A program made the position numbers and the translations under genes. Below, one piece after another: positions 39,702 through 48,520 of a stretch of 64,000 nucleotides of DNA. The notes below the pieces were generated by a model. That model saw nothing but the letters and a program-made list of their open reading frames with translations. It was not told where the DNA came from and searched no databases. Location: positions 4,340,001 through 4,404,000 of the forward strand of contig NZ_JASGIV010000001.1 of assembly GCF_047654805.1 (NCBI RefSeq), given 5' to 3'. The number at the start of each line of letters is the position of its first letter. Position 1 is the first letter of the stretch. This DNA comes from Pelomonas sp047654805 (GTDB lineage: Bacteria > Pseudomonadota > Gammaproteobacteria > Burkholderiales > Burkholderiaceae_C).

Positions 39702-41238
39702 AGGTGGCGACCAGTCCGTTGAGCCGCTGAGCCTGCTGCTTCAGGCTGTCGGCCGCGGAGGCGGCCTCCTCCACCAGCGCGGCGTTCTGCTGCGTGACCT
39801 GGTCGAGTTGCATGACGGCATCGCCCACCTGGTCGATGCCTGCGCTTTGCTCCCGGCTGGCGGCACTGATCTCGCCGATCAGCGTATGCACCTGGCGCAC
39901 CTGCTGCACCACGTCATCCATCGTGCGGCCGGCATTGGCCACCAGTTGGCCGCCTGAATCCACCGTCTCCACGCTGGCATTGATCAGCGTCTTGATTTCC
40001 TTGGCAGCCTCGGCGCTGCGCTGCGCCAGCAGCCGCACTTCGCCGGCAACGACCGCGAAGCCGCGCCCCTGTTCTCCGGCTCGCGCCGCCTCAACGGCCG
40101 CGTTCAACGCCAGGATGTTGGTCTGGAAGGCGATGCCGTCGATGACGCCGATGATGTCCGAGATGCGGTGGCTGGCCTCGCTGATACGGTCCATGGTCTG
40201 CACGACCTGGCCCACCACCTCACCGCCGCGCGTGGCCACGTCCATCGCGCCGGTGGCCATCTCCGTCGCGGCACGCGCGGTCTCGGCGTTCTGCTTCACC
40301 GTGGCGGTCAGCTGCTCCATCGTCGCCGCCGTCTCCTCGAGATTGCTGGCCTGCTCCTCTGTCCGCTGGCTCAGGTCCGCATTGCCGGTGGCGAGCTGGC
40401 CCGTGCCGGTGGCGATCGACTCCGAGCTGTCGCGCACCTGCCTGACGATGTCCACGAGTTGGGCATTCATGCGAGCCAGCGCACCCATCAACTGACCGGT
40501 CTCGTCGCGCGTGGTCGCGCTGATGCGCGAGCCCAGGTCGCCCTGCGCGACAGCTTCAGCCACCTGCACCGACGCCTGCAGCGGGCGCGTGATCGAGCGA
40601 GCCACCCACCAGGCGAAGGTGGCAGCCGCCATGGCCGCCAGCACCGTCAGCACGAGCACTTCCAGCCGGCTGGACCTGACCAGTTCATCCGCCTCTCGGG
40701 CGGCCAGGTTCATCAACTCCCCCTGGTGGCCGGCCAGTTGGTCCAGCATCTTCAGGTAGTCCAGCTGAGCCAACCGCATGCGTTCCGTCAGATGGCTGCG
40801 TGCCTCGTCCGTGCGTTCGTCACGCACAAGCTTGAGCAGTTGCTCCAGCTCGGTCGCGAACAGGTCGCGCGTTCGGAACACCTCGCCGAGCTTCTGGTAG
40901 CCGGCACCGGACTTGTCGATCATGCCGTCGAGCTGCTTGAGGATCGGCCCGGTCTTTGCCCGTGACGCCTCCATCTGCTGCAGCTCGCGCGCCCGGTCTG
41001 CGGGCTGGTCAAAGATCAGCAGGTTGCGCGCGATGCGGGCCTGCAGGTTGACTTCGTCCTTGACGTGACCGACAAGCTGCACCTTGACGAAACGATCGGC
41101 CGTGATCAGCCTGAGGGATTCGTTGATCGTCGACAGCGAGGTCGCCGAAAGAATGCTGACCACGCACAGCAGCGCGACGCAGATGCCGAAAGCCAGGGCA
41201 AGACGCCTGGCGATGCGAAGGTTGGACAGGAAAGACAT
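39691..41238 (-). CDS. Methyl-accepting chemotaxis protein
   Basis: A 515-residue chemoreceptor. Membrane helices at about 10-32 and 188-210 flank a four-helix-bundle periplasmic sensor; HAMP follows, then the signalling hairpin with 'IDGIAFQTNILALNAAVEAAR' in part and 'GRGFAVVAGEVRLLAQRS'. It ends 'VATFKL' without the CheR-docking pentapeptide seen in the other receptor of this window, so it may rely on that receptor for methylation. The start at 41238 has AGAGG eight bases upstream; the longer frame to 41481 is not supported. It is convergent with cfa and divergent from the peptide transporter gene. Confidence 0.9.
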   Translation of the reverse strand: MSFLSNLRIARRLALAFGICVALLCVVSILSATSLSTINESLRLITADRFVKVQLVGHVKDEVNLQARIARNLLIFDQPADRARELQQMEASRAKTGPILKQLDGMIDKSGAGYQKLGEVFRTRDLFATELEQLLKLVRDERTDEARSHLTERMRLAQLDYLKMLDQLAGHQGELMNLAAREADELVRSSRLEVLVLTVLAAMAAATFAWWVARSITRPLQASVQVAEAVAQGDLGSRISATTRDETGQLMGALARMNAQLVDIVRQVRDSSESIATGTGQLATGNADLSQRTEEQASNLEETAATMEQLTATVKQNAETARAATEMATGAMDVATRGGEVVGQVVQTMDRISEASHRISDIIGVIDGIAFQTNILALNAAVEAARAGEQGRGFAVVAGEVRLLAQRSAEAAKEIKTLINASVETVDSGGQLVANAGRTMDDVVQQVRQVHTLIGEISAASREQSAGIDQVGDAVMQLDQVTQQNAALVEEAASAADSLKQQAQRLNGLVATFKL

Positions 41239-41522
41239 CAGGACCTCTTTTCTCGACATGCCCTTGTGGGGCGATGGGGAAATGGCACGCCACGTCGGCG
41301 AGCCCGGTGATGGGACATCGCAAGATGCGAGCCAGCTGGTGTCGGCAGATGGATGGGCCGACAGGATCCGGGGCACGACAGTCCGCCGGAGGGGGGCGGA
41401 TTCTTTGGCAACTTCCATGAAAGGAATCCAGATAACCCTGAAGTCGGCAGGGGCAAGCGTGGTGCATGCACGGGATGACACGAAGGCGGAGCGCCCCGCG
41501 GCCTCGCGACAATCGCCGCCCC

Positions 41523-42986
41523 ATGAGCCGACTCAGACAACTCCAGGCGCGCATTCCCGAAGGGTCTGCCGTGCTGTTCATGATCCAGGTCTTCGCGACG
41601 CTGGGCTTCGCGGTGCTGCAGTCCACGCTGGTGCTGTACGCCACCCGACGCATGGGCTTCAACAGCGAAGGCGCGGCCCTCATGATGGGTCTGTTCGGCG
41701 CCTTCAACTACGGGCTGCACCTGTTTGGCGGCTACCTGGGCGGGCGCTACTTGAGCAACCGCAACCTTTTCGTCGGCGGCATGGGGCTGCAGGTGCTGGG
41801 CTGTGGTGCCATCGCCGGTGGCAGCCTGGCCGGCCTGTACTGGGGCCTCGCGCTGTTCCTGACCGGCAGTGGCCTGAACGTGACCTGCCTGAACATGATG
41901 CTCACGCAGCGCTTCGCGCCGGAGGACGACCGCCGAGAGGCCGCCTTCCTGTGGAACTACGCCGGCATGAACGTGGGCTTCTTCATCGGCTTCACCGTGG
42001 CGGGCCACTATCAGCTGGACGAGCTGTACAGCACCATCTTCTGGTTCGCCACGCTGGGCAACGCGATGGCCATAGCCCTGGCGCTGGTGTTCTGGCGCAC
42101 ACTGGCGGACCGAGACACGCCGCTGTCGCAACGTCGTGGATCCAGCTTCTGGGGCCGCTTCGCCGTCGGCATCGCTGTGCTCGTTGGCTTGGTGCCGCTG
42201 CTGGCCTGGCTGCTGCAGCATCCTGGAGATACAGCCATCGGCATGAAGGCGCTGTGTGCGGCGGTGGGCATTGCGCTGGTCGTCATGACGGTGCGCCATC
42301 CGGTGGCCGCCGAGAAGCGCCGCATGCAGGCCTATCTCGTACTCACGCTGGGGTCGCTGGTGTTTTGGTCGCTCTACCAGATGGCGCCCAGCGGGCTGCA
42401 GATGTACGCGGTAGGCAACGTATGGATGAACATCGGCGGCGTGCCGATCGCGCCGCAATGGGTGCAGAACATCAACACGGTGGTCATCGTCATCGGCGGC
42501 CCCTGGCTGGCAGCCGTGTTCGCGCGCTGGCGCGCCAGGGGCTGGCCGGTGGACATCCCGATGCAGTTCTCGGCATCCCTCGTGCTGATGGGCCTGGGCT
42601 TCCTCGCACTGCCGCTGGGCATCCACCTTGCCGACCCGGTCTCCGGGCGTGCGGACTTCTTCTGGCTGTTCCTCAGCTACGTGCTGCAGTCGGTCGGCGA
42701 GCTGCTGATCTCGCCGGTGGGCTACGCCATGATCGGGCGGCTGGCGCCACGCCAGTACCAGGGCGTCATGATGGGCAGCTGGATGTTGGTGACGGGCCTT
42801 GCGTCGTTGTTCGCTGGCGACTTCTCGGGCGTCGTCGCGCAGCCGGTGGACGGCTCGCCGCTAAGCACTAACCCCGCCTATGCAACGCTGTTCACACAAC
42901 TGGCGGTGGGGAGCCTCATCACCGGGGCCGTGATGTTCTGGCTGAGGCCCTGGTTGAGGCGATTGATCGACGGATCAGCGTCGTGA
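41523..42986 (+). CDS. POT/PTR-family proton-coupled peptide transporter
   Basis: A 487-residue inner-membrane protein with about twelve to fourteen hydrophobic helices. The family traits visible are the early 'GLFGAFNYGLHLFGGYLGGRYL' region in part, 'NYAGMNVGFFIGFTVAG' (the FYxxINxG-like motif of POT carriers) and a C-terminal 'SVGELLISPVGYAMIGRLAP' segment. It should import di- or tripeptides with protons. The ATG at 41523 is chosen from the predicted N-terminus; longer frames add an Arg-rich leader. About 284 bp separate it from the divergent chemoreceptor gene, and no other gene is seen in that gap. Confidence 0.85.
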   Translation: MSRLRQLQARIPEGSAVLFMIQVFATLGFAVLQSTLVLYATRRMGFNSEGAALMMGLFGAFNYGLHLFGGYLGGRYLSNRNLFVGGMGLQVLGCGAIAGGSLAGLYWGLALFLTGSGLNVTCLNMMLTQRFAPEDDRREAAFLWNYAGMNVGFFIGFTVAGHYQLDELYSTIFWFATLGNAMAIALALVFWRTLADRDTPLSQRRGSSFWGRFAVGIAVLVGLVPLLAWLLQHPGDTAIGMKALCAAVGIALVVMTVRHPVAAEKRRMQAYLVLTLGSLVFWSLYQMAPSGLQMYAVGNVWMNIGGVPIAPQWVQNINTVVIVIGGPWLAAVFARWRARGWPVDIPMQFSASLVLMGLGFLALPLGIHLADPVSGRADFFWLFLSYVLQSVGELLISPVGYAMIGRLAPRQYQGVMMGSWMLVTGLASLFAGDFSGVVAQPVDGSPLSTNPAYATLFTQLAVGSLITGAVMFWLRPWLRRLIDGSAS

Positions 42987-43265
42987 GCGCAAATAGGCGA
43001 GAACTCCCGCGGCAGAGTCGAACGGCGCCGGCGCATCGAAATTCAACACCTCCTCCAGCGCCTCGATGAGGGGGGGCTGGTGGTCTTCCGATGCAGGCGC
43101 CAGCGAGTAGACCCCGTTGGTGGCCTTGAAGAGGCCACGCCTGTTGGGCACCGAAAACTCGGCCTTCAACGGCATGCCCGCATCGTCCCAAAACAGCCAG
43201 ACCGCCGCTTCGACATCCAGGCCCTCGCAGTGCCGAATGGCGTCGTCCTCCGAACCTGTGCGTTG
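42975..43265 (-). pseudogene. 5'-truncated gene of unknown function
   Basis: The frame is open from a TGA at 43290-43292 down to the stop at 42975. Its first ATG is at 43175, but natural-looking protein already runs upstream of it ('EDDAIRHCEGLDVEAAVW', 'LFWDDAGMPLKAEFSVPN'). No ATG, GTG or TTG codon occurs in that upstream part. The gene has therefore probably lost its 5' end near 43265, exactly where a cluster of short repeats begins. About 95 residues remain. I do not recognise the family. The 3' end overlaps the transporter gene by 12 bp. A 66-residue protein from 43175 could still be made. Confidence 0.5.
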
Positions 43266-43270
43266 ACGCC

Positions 43271-43398
43271 ATAAGTTGCAAGTCGATGCTCATATGAATC
43301 AACAACTTGGCGGCAATGCTCCCACCATAAGCCGCAAGCACCGTACCCCATAAGCTGCAAGTATCGACCGCAATTTACGCATAAGCTGCAAGCCTCGA
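43271..43398 (+). repeat. Four spaced direct copies of an ATAAGCTGCAAG-type repeat
   Basis: Copies start at 43271 (ATAAGTTGCAAGTCGA), 43327 (ATAAGCCGCAAGCACCG), 43350 (ATAAGCTGCAAGTATCGA) and 43381 (ATAAGCTGCAAGCCTCGA), all in one direction and separated by 56, 23 and 31 bp. The stretch 43266-43513 has no convincing gene. Multiple short repeats like this occur at ends of some insertion sequences (IS21 type) and in iterons; no transposase or replication gene is adjacent. The cluster sits exactly between a truncated gene and the secretion island. Confidence 0.6.
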
Positions 43399-43513
43399 AT
43401 TGAGTGGGGGCAGACCACGCGCCGCTCGCCGACGGTGCCCTCTCACCACGTTGATGCCGTACCCGCCGGGCGGCCGAGCACCGCAAATCTTCAACTTCTT
43501 CGATAGCTGAGGA

Positions 43514-44086
43514 TCACCTAAAGTTAATCTGAGCACGGTAGCTCAGCGAATGACCGCCCAAATCGAAGTTGCCGCTTGTGCTTGCCTCGGATCCGGTGAT
43601 TTGTAAATCGCCTGATTTTTTCTTTACAGAGCTTACGGACTGCAGCTCCCATCGTGGTCGGGATTGCTGTGCCGCGAGTCCCTCGAGAAATAGCTGCAAG
43701 CTTTCAGCCGATGACGCCTCCACGACCACACTTCCCGTCCCTTCCAGTGCATTGATGTCGATCGAGGCAATTCGCGCCCCAGGCACATCAATGCGTTCGA
43801 GCACTCCTAGTGCAGCATCAAGCGGGAACTGCGCAATGGCCACCAACTCACTGATGGCTTCTGCATAACGCGGCGGGACAAGCTCGGCCTGCCTCCTTGC
43901 CTTCAGCAGGGCAATATTCACCTCCAGTTCCGCATTCGCGCGGGACAATTGCGCTGCTTCGGCCCTCACTTGCCAAGTTGCCCAACCCAGACAGGCAGCA
44001 ACCATCATCAATATGGCGACACCTGCCCACAGGGCCGCCGCGCGCCACGGAAAGCGTGGTCGGAAGTCGATCTTCAGCGGTCTCAC
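43514..44086 (-). CDS. PilN/GspL-C-like inner-membrane assembly protein
   Basis: A 190-residue bitopic protein: short basic cytoplasmic N-terminus ('LKIDFRPRFPWR'), one membrane helix at about 16-38, a coiled segment ('AEAAQLSRANAELEVNIALLKA' in part), then a periplasmic ferredoxin-like domain. This plan matches PilN or the C-terminal half of GspL. It is the last gene of the secretion cluster and overlaps the PilM-like gene by ATGA. Sequence identity to known PilN is not obvious, so the call rests on architecture and gene order. Confidence 0.72.
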   Translation of the reverse strand: MRPLKIDFRPRFPWRAAALWAGVAILMMVAACLGWATWQVRAEAAQLSRANAELEVNIALLKARRQAELVPPRYAEAISELVAIAQFPLDAALGVLERIDVPGARIASIDINALEGTGSVVVEASSAESLQLFLEGLAAQQSRPRWELQSVSSVKKKSGDLQITGSEASTSGNFDLGGHSLSYRAQINFR

Positions 44087-44955
44087 GCAACAACCTCCGT
44101 GATCCGCTCCAGATCGAGTGATTGCACGCTCAGCAGCGCTTGAAGGGGCACAGGCCCAACCGATACAAGCTCAGCGGAACCCGCTGAAACGTGAGGCTGC
44201 GTGGGCCGCTCCATGTCCATCTCACCAAAGCGCATAAGTACCGTGTTCATGGGCTCGACTTCCAGACCGGACACCAGGCGCATCACGGCATTGCGCTGCC
44301 CCGATGCATCCAGCGCACCGTCAACGGTCAGTGCAGCAGCGAACCCACTTGCCTGCCCATCGGACTCGGCCTCCGACTGAGGTGCGCCGGCCAGCAACGT
44401 GATGGCATCAGCGTCTTGCACAAGCAGAAGATCGAGTGGGTTCGATTCGACGCTGGAGGCTGACACCGACACCTCCAAGGCGAGCGACCAAACCGGCTGG
44501 ATCGACGCCAGACGCATACGCCTCACTCGCCGCAACGCTGCCACAAGATCAGCCAAGTCCTTGTGGGTCAGCACCGCGCCGAACTGGTGTTTCCGGGCGC
44601 CGTCTGCGCCGCCCGACAGCAGCGGCGAAAGCCAGACCTGCAACGGCTCCGTGAGTCCGGTGCGCGCCTTGGCGGCCGCATCAATCGCAAGGCGCTGCTC
44701 AGCCTTGCGTAACGGCGGCAACTCCGGCAGCAGAAAGGGCCGGCAGATACCGCCAGTCAGGTAAACCGTGAGCGGCGTTCGCCTCCACCATTTGCCAGAA
44801 GCGCCGGTACGCAGCCATTCCGTCAGCGACCGCAGCGTGTCGGCTGGCGCGAGCCCCCATTCTGAATGCAGCAACTCATCGCCTCTGCAAACCGACCAGC
44901 TGGTCTTGCCCAGCAGCACATCCAAAGGGCGGACCTCAGTACCAGCCGACGACAC
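44083..44955 (-). CDS. PilM/GspL-N-like cytoplasmic platform protein
   Basis: A 290-residue protein without membrane segments. Beta-rich N-terminal and central parts ('DVLLGKTSWSVCRGDELLHS', 'AVLTHKDLADLVAALRR') and its position between GspE and a PilN-like gene suggest the actin-like PilM or the cytoplasmic half of GspL. In those systems this protein links the ATPase to the inner-membrane platform. It is shorter than typical PilM (about 350) and lacks an obvious ATP-binding motif. It overlaps the GspE gene by 20 bp and the next gene by ATGA. Confidence 0.62.
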   Translation of the reverse strand: MSSAGTEVRPLDVLLGKTSWSVCRGDELLHSEWGLAPADTLRSLTEWLRTGASGKWWRRTPLTVYLTGGICRPFLLPELPPLRKAEQRLAIDAAAKARTGLTEPLQVWLSPLLSGGADGARKHQFGAVLTHKDLADLVAALRRVRRMRLASIQPVWSLALEVSVSASSVESNPLDLLLVQDADAITLLAGAPQSEAESDGQASGFAAALTVDGALDASGQRNAVMRLVSGLEVEPMNTVLMRFGEMDMERPTQPHVSAGSAELVSVGPVPLQALLSVQSLDLERITEVVA

Positions 44956-46813
44956 GCTTGATCTCCTCCGTAGTTGTCAATCCGTCAGCGATCAGGCGAG
45001 CGCCCTGTTCGGCAAGGGACAGCACGCCTGCCTGCATCACGTGCTCTCTCAGTTGGGAAACCGGCGCATTCAACGTAACGAGGTCACGCAAACGATCGTC
45101 CACCCGGTGCACCTCCGCGATCACGAGCCGGCCCCGGTAGCCTGTTTGTCGACATTCAGTGCAACCCACACCGGCTGGCACGCGATCTAGCGGCCGCTTC
45201 ATCAAGCCGAGCCACTCGGCTTCACGGGCATTGGGAACGCGTGTTGTAACGCAGTGCGGGCAAACGCGGCGCACAAGCCGTTGAACGATGACCCCGTTAA
45301 GCGCCGACATGAATCCGAACATGTCCAGGCCAAAGTGCTTGAACCGTCCGGTCACGTCAAACACGCTGTTCGCATGCACTGTCGTGAAGACTTGATGGCC
45401 CGTCAGCGCGGATTGCACAGCAATCTCGGCCGTCTCCGCATCTCGGATCTCACCGACCAGGATGCGATCCGGGTCATGACGCAAGATCGATCGCAGACCG
45501 CGCGCAAACGTCAGGCCCTTCTTCTCGTTAACTGGGATCTGGAGCACACCACTCAGTTCGTACTCCACGGGGTCTTCGATGGTAATGATCTTCTCGTCGC
45601 CGGTGTTCACCTCCGACAGGATCCCGTAGACCGTCGTCGTCTTACCGCTGCCCGTGGGTCCGGTAATCAGCATCATGCCGTGCGGCAGTTCAGACAAGTT
45701 CCGGATGGCTTGGACGCTCTGCTCATCGAAGCCGAGCAAGTCCAACGACACGGCGACATCCGTCGACCTCAGCTGGGCCTTGTCCAGCAATCTCAGGACG
45801 GCATCCTCGCCGAAGACGCTCGGCATGATCGACACGCGCAGATCCAGCTCGCCGCCGGCGAAGCGAAACCGGAATCGGCCATCTTGCGGCACACGCCGCT
45901 CAGTGATATCGAGTTGAGCCAGTACCTTAATTCTGGAGATCACTTCTTCGGCGCGCTGCATGCCCGCGATGGACGAGTGGTAGGTCATCACACCGTCCTG
46001 GCGCAGTTTGACCGTCATCCCCGCACGGCTGTACTCAAAGTGCACATCGCTGGCCCCAGCGAGGAAGGCGGAGTGGAGCGCCTGGTTCACGAAGGTGACG
46101 ACCTCCGCCGGCTGGTGGTCTTCCTCCATGACCACAATGCCCTGATCAAAGCCGTACCCCTCCATGGCTTCGAGGCGGTCCATTTCGTCATCGCCGGGAG
46201 CCGCACGAATGCCGCGGCCGAACGGTGAAGAGGCGGACTCCCCGCCCTCCAAGGCTGCAGCGCGCCCAGCCGTCCTCCCAGTGGGCTCGCGCTCAAGAGC
46301 GTTCAGCTTCGCCGCCGCGGCATTGAGCCACGGCTGGAGCAGGCGCGCTGGCAGGGCCACAAAAGCCGCAAAGGTTTCAGCGCGGAGCGCAGCCGTCGCC
46401 TGCGCGCTGGCATCGGCATCCCATGGGTCGGCAGCGCCGACCCACAGCGCCTCGCTCCCTCCATGCTTCAAAGGCACCATCCCGACCGCTACCAGTTCAC
46501 GTAGCGCAGGATGATTGAGCCACAGCTGATGGGCCTCATCATCGAAGGCCGCCTGAACGCCGCTCGCGGACAGCAACAGCGCCGCCAACTCCACGGGAGG
46601 CAGGTTCCTTGTGGGGTCGATGTCTTCCGCGTCCTGCGGCCCGAACAGCAGCAAGAGCCGATCCAACACCGTCTCACCCGGGTTGCGCTCTCGCCGGGCT
46701 TGTCTGATCGCTCGCCGAACCTCTGCCACGGTGACCTCACGCGGTGGCGCGGGCTGGTGCGCAGGGGTGCCCGCGTTCAGAGTGGCAAGGTCGAAGGCGC
46801 TCGTCTGGCTCAT
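44936..46813 (-). CDS. GspE/PilB-type secretion ATPase
   Basis: A 625-residue hexameric assembly ATPase. The N-terminal 200 residues are an Ala-rich extension. Then come the N2-type domain ('DVHFEYSRAGMTVKLRQDG' in part), Walker A 'GPTGSGKT' (385-392), an Asp box 'EKIITIEDPVEYEL', Walker B 'RILVGEIRDAETAEIA' and a His box 'TVHAN'. The four-cysteine zinc motif is present as 'CPHC' and 'CTEC' about 30 residues apart, which is typical of GspE and PilB rather than the retraction ATPase PilT. It powers pseudopilus or pilus assembly with GspF just upstream (ATGA overlap at 46810-46813). Confidence 0.93.
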   Translation of the reverse strand: MSQTSAFDLATLNAGTPAHQPAPPREVTVAEVRRAIRQARRERNPGETVLDRLLLLFGPQDAEDIDPTRNLPPVELAALLLSASGVQAAFDDEAHQLWLNHPALRELVAVGMVPLKHGGSEALWVGAADPWDADASAQATAALRAETFAAFVALPARLLQPWLNAAAAKLNALEREPTGRTAGRAAALEGGESASSPFGRGIRAAPGDDEMDRLEAMEGYGFDQGIVVMEEDHQPAEVVTFVNQALHSAFLAGASDVHFEYSRAGMTVKLRQDGVMTYHSSIAGMQRAEEVISRIKVLAQLDITERRVPQDGRFRFRFAGGELDLRVSIMPSVFGEDAVLRLLDKAQLRSTDVAVSLDLLGFDEQSVQAIRNLSELPHGMMLITGPTGSGKTTTVYGILSEVNTGDEKIITIEDPVEYELSGVLQIPVNEKKGLTFARGLRSILRHDPDRILVGEIRDAETAEIAVQSALTGHQVFTTVHANSVFDVTGRFKHFGLDMFGFMSALNGVIVQRLVRRVCPHCVTTRVPNAREAEWLGLMKRPLDRVPAGVGCTECRQTGYRGRLVIAEVHRVDDRLRDLVTLNAPVSQLREHVMQAGVLSLAEQGARLIADGLTTTEEIKRVVGWY

Positions 46814-48036
46814 CGGATCGTGCTCGCAATATCGAACACCGGCATGTACATCAGCAGCACGACAGATCCCACGAGGGCGGACACCAGAAACAGCATGACC
46901 GGCTCCACAACCCTTGTGGCTCTCTCAACGAACAGGGTGAAGTTGGACGAATGCCGGTTCGCAATGACTTGAAGAATCTGATCAAAGTTGCCTGTCCGTT
47001 CACCCACCGCCAACAGCCTCGTCGTCACCTCATCGGTCAGGCCCGCAGCGCGCAACGAAGCCGATACGCGGCGCCCGTGAACCAGATCGCTGCGCACGGC
47101 GCGAAGCCTGAGCTGAAGTGCCGGATGGATCTGCAGACCTGCACACAACTCAATCGTCTCAGCCAACGCATATCCACCCCGGGTCATCAAGGCCATGGCC
47201 TGGTAAAGCTTGGCCAAGCTCAGCTCACGCAACTGTTGTTGCAGCAACGGAATGCGGTCGGCTATCCATTGAATGGCCAATGGCACCCAACCACGCCGCC
47301 ACGCCCACAGCACACCCATGGCAAGCGCCGCAAACATCGCCATCGCCACAGGAAAATGATCGTGCAAAAGGCTGCTCGACTGCAGCAGGAGCTTCGTTGC
47401 TGGCCCGACGGAACCCGGTCGGTTGGCATACACCTGAGCGAAACGCGGGATGACGAACACCAGCAGGAAGAACGTGATCGTCATGCCCAGGCTGAAGACG
47501 AGCGTGGGGTAGATCGCCGCACTGATCACCTTGCGGCGCAGGTTGTCCAGCAGCTCGTGATACCGCAGGTAGTCATCCAGTGCATCGATCAGGTTGCTCG
47601 TACGCTCACTGGCCTTGACGCTAGCTGTCAGTACCGCAGGAAACGCACCGGTCGAGGCCATCGCGAGGGACAGCGACATGCCAGACTGCAGGCTGTGAAC
47701 CAATTGCCGGTGCACCAGCCGACGAAAGCCACCAGGCGATTGGGCCCTGAGCGTGTCCAAGGCTTCGACGACGGTCATGCCAGCCGCGAGCAGAGTGCGC
47801 AACTCTCGGCACCACCAAGCCACGTCGAGCCGTTGGTCCTTGGAGCTTCCCGTTGTGAGCTTGGCCCCTGCCGCGTCCGCCACCTCACCGGCAGAGCCCT
47901 TCAGTGCGTTCAGCGCCAGGACTGTCAGCCCCTCGGACTCCAACTTCGAACGTGCCTCACGAGCCGAAGCAGCCGTGACCTGTCGCTCCTGGACCTGGCA
48001 GGAGTTCGGATCGAACAGCTTGGCGGTGAAGTCCAT
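46810..48036 (-). CDS. GspF/PilC-type inner-membrane platform protein
   Basis: A 408-residue polytopic protein with two GspF domains. The N-terminal cytoplasmic part starts 'MDFTAKLFDPNSCQVQERQV', a family-typical opening, and contains 'WWCRELRTLLAAGMTVVEALDTL'-type sequence (first GspF domain). Membrane segments lie at about 170-195, 222-240 and 378-400, the last near the C-terminus as in PilC. It lies 13 bp after the GspG gene and overlaps the ATPase gene. It should form the rotor-like core that interacts with GspE. Confidence 0.92.
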   Translation of the reverse strand: MDFTAKLFDPNSCQVQERQVTAASAREARSKLESEGLTVLALNALKGSAGEVADAAGAKLTTGSSKDQRLDVAWWCRELRTLLAAGMTVVEALDTLRAQSPGGFRRLVHRQLVHSLQSGMSLSLAMASTGAFPAVLTASVKASERTSNLIDALDDYLRYHELLDNLRRKVISAAIYPTLVFSLGMTITFFLLVFVIPRFAQVYANRPGSVGPATKLLLQSSSLLHDHFPVAMAMFAALAMGVLWAWRRGWVPLAIQWIADRIPLLQQQLRELSLAKLYQAMALMTRGGYALAETIELCAGLQIHPALQLRLRAVRSDLVHGRRVSASLRAAGLTDEVTTRLLAVGERTGNFDQILQVIANRHSSNFTLFVERATRVVEPVMLFLVSALVGSVVLLMYMPVFDIASTIR

Positions 48037-48049
48037 GCGCGGCGGAATT

Positions 48050-48520
48050 TCAGGGGCCAGAGTTCAGGAAAACTGCGCCGCCACTGCCGTCAGCCGCGCC
48101 CGTCTTGGACGGACCGGAGCTGTACAGGTCGTAGTCGCGCCCAGGCCGACCCGGGAACGCGTACTGGTAGGGCTGGCCCCAGGGGTCGTTGCCCACAGCA
48201 CTCTGGAGGTAAGGGCCGGCCCACTGAGGCGCAGACGACGGGGCGATCGTCAGCGCCGCCAGACCTTCTTGCGTCGTAGGAAAGCGCTTGTTGTCGATCC
48301 GAAAGGCCTGCAAGGCCTTGTCGATGGCAGCCAACTGAGCGCGAGCCGCCGTGATTTCCGAGGTCGCCATCTGACCCAGCAGGCGAGGCGCCACGATGCC
48401 GGTCAGCAGGCCAATGATCAGAATGACCACCAGCATCTCCAGCAAGGTAAAGCCGCGCAACCGGCTTTGTGGGGCTGGCCGATCCCGCTGCAATTGCTGG
48501 TCAAGTTGAAAGCTTCTCAT
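48050..48520 (-). CDS. GspG-type major pseudopilin
   Basis: A 156-residue pseudopilin. The prepilin peptidase site 'LRGFTLLEMLVVILIIG' has the conserved Gly before the cleavage point and Glu at position +5. The C-terminal domain has the GspG signature 'FPTTQEGLAAL', 'DPWGQPYQY' and 'YDLYSSGP', plus acidic and glycine residues like those that bind calcium. The ATG at 48520 overlaps the stop of the preceding pseudopilin gene (ATGA) and has GGAG upstream, so the longer frame to 48787 is rejected. It is probably the main subunit of the pseudopilus. Confidence 0.93.
   Translation of the reverse strand: MRSFQLDQQLQRDRPAPQSRLRGFTLLEMLVVILIIGLLTGIVAPRLLGQMATSEITAARAQLAAIDKALQAFRIDNKRFPTTQEGLAALTIAPSSAPQWAGPYLQSAVGNDPWGQPYQYAFPGRPGRDYDLYSSGPSKTGAADGSGGAVFLNSGP

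Noticed and set aside
43271..43398. Possible CRISPR array or attC site
   Set aside because: Copies are short, imperfect and unevenly spaced (56, 23 and 31 bp), with no cas genes or integrase nearby.
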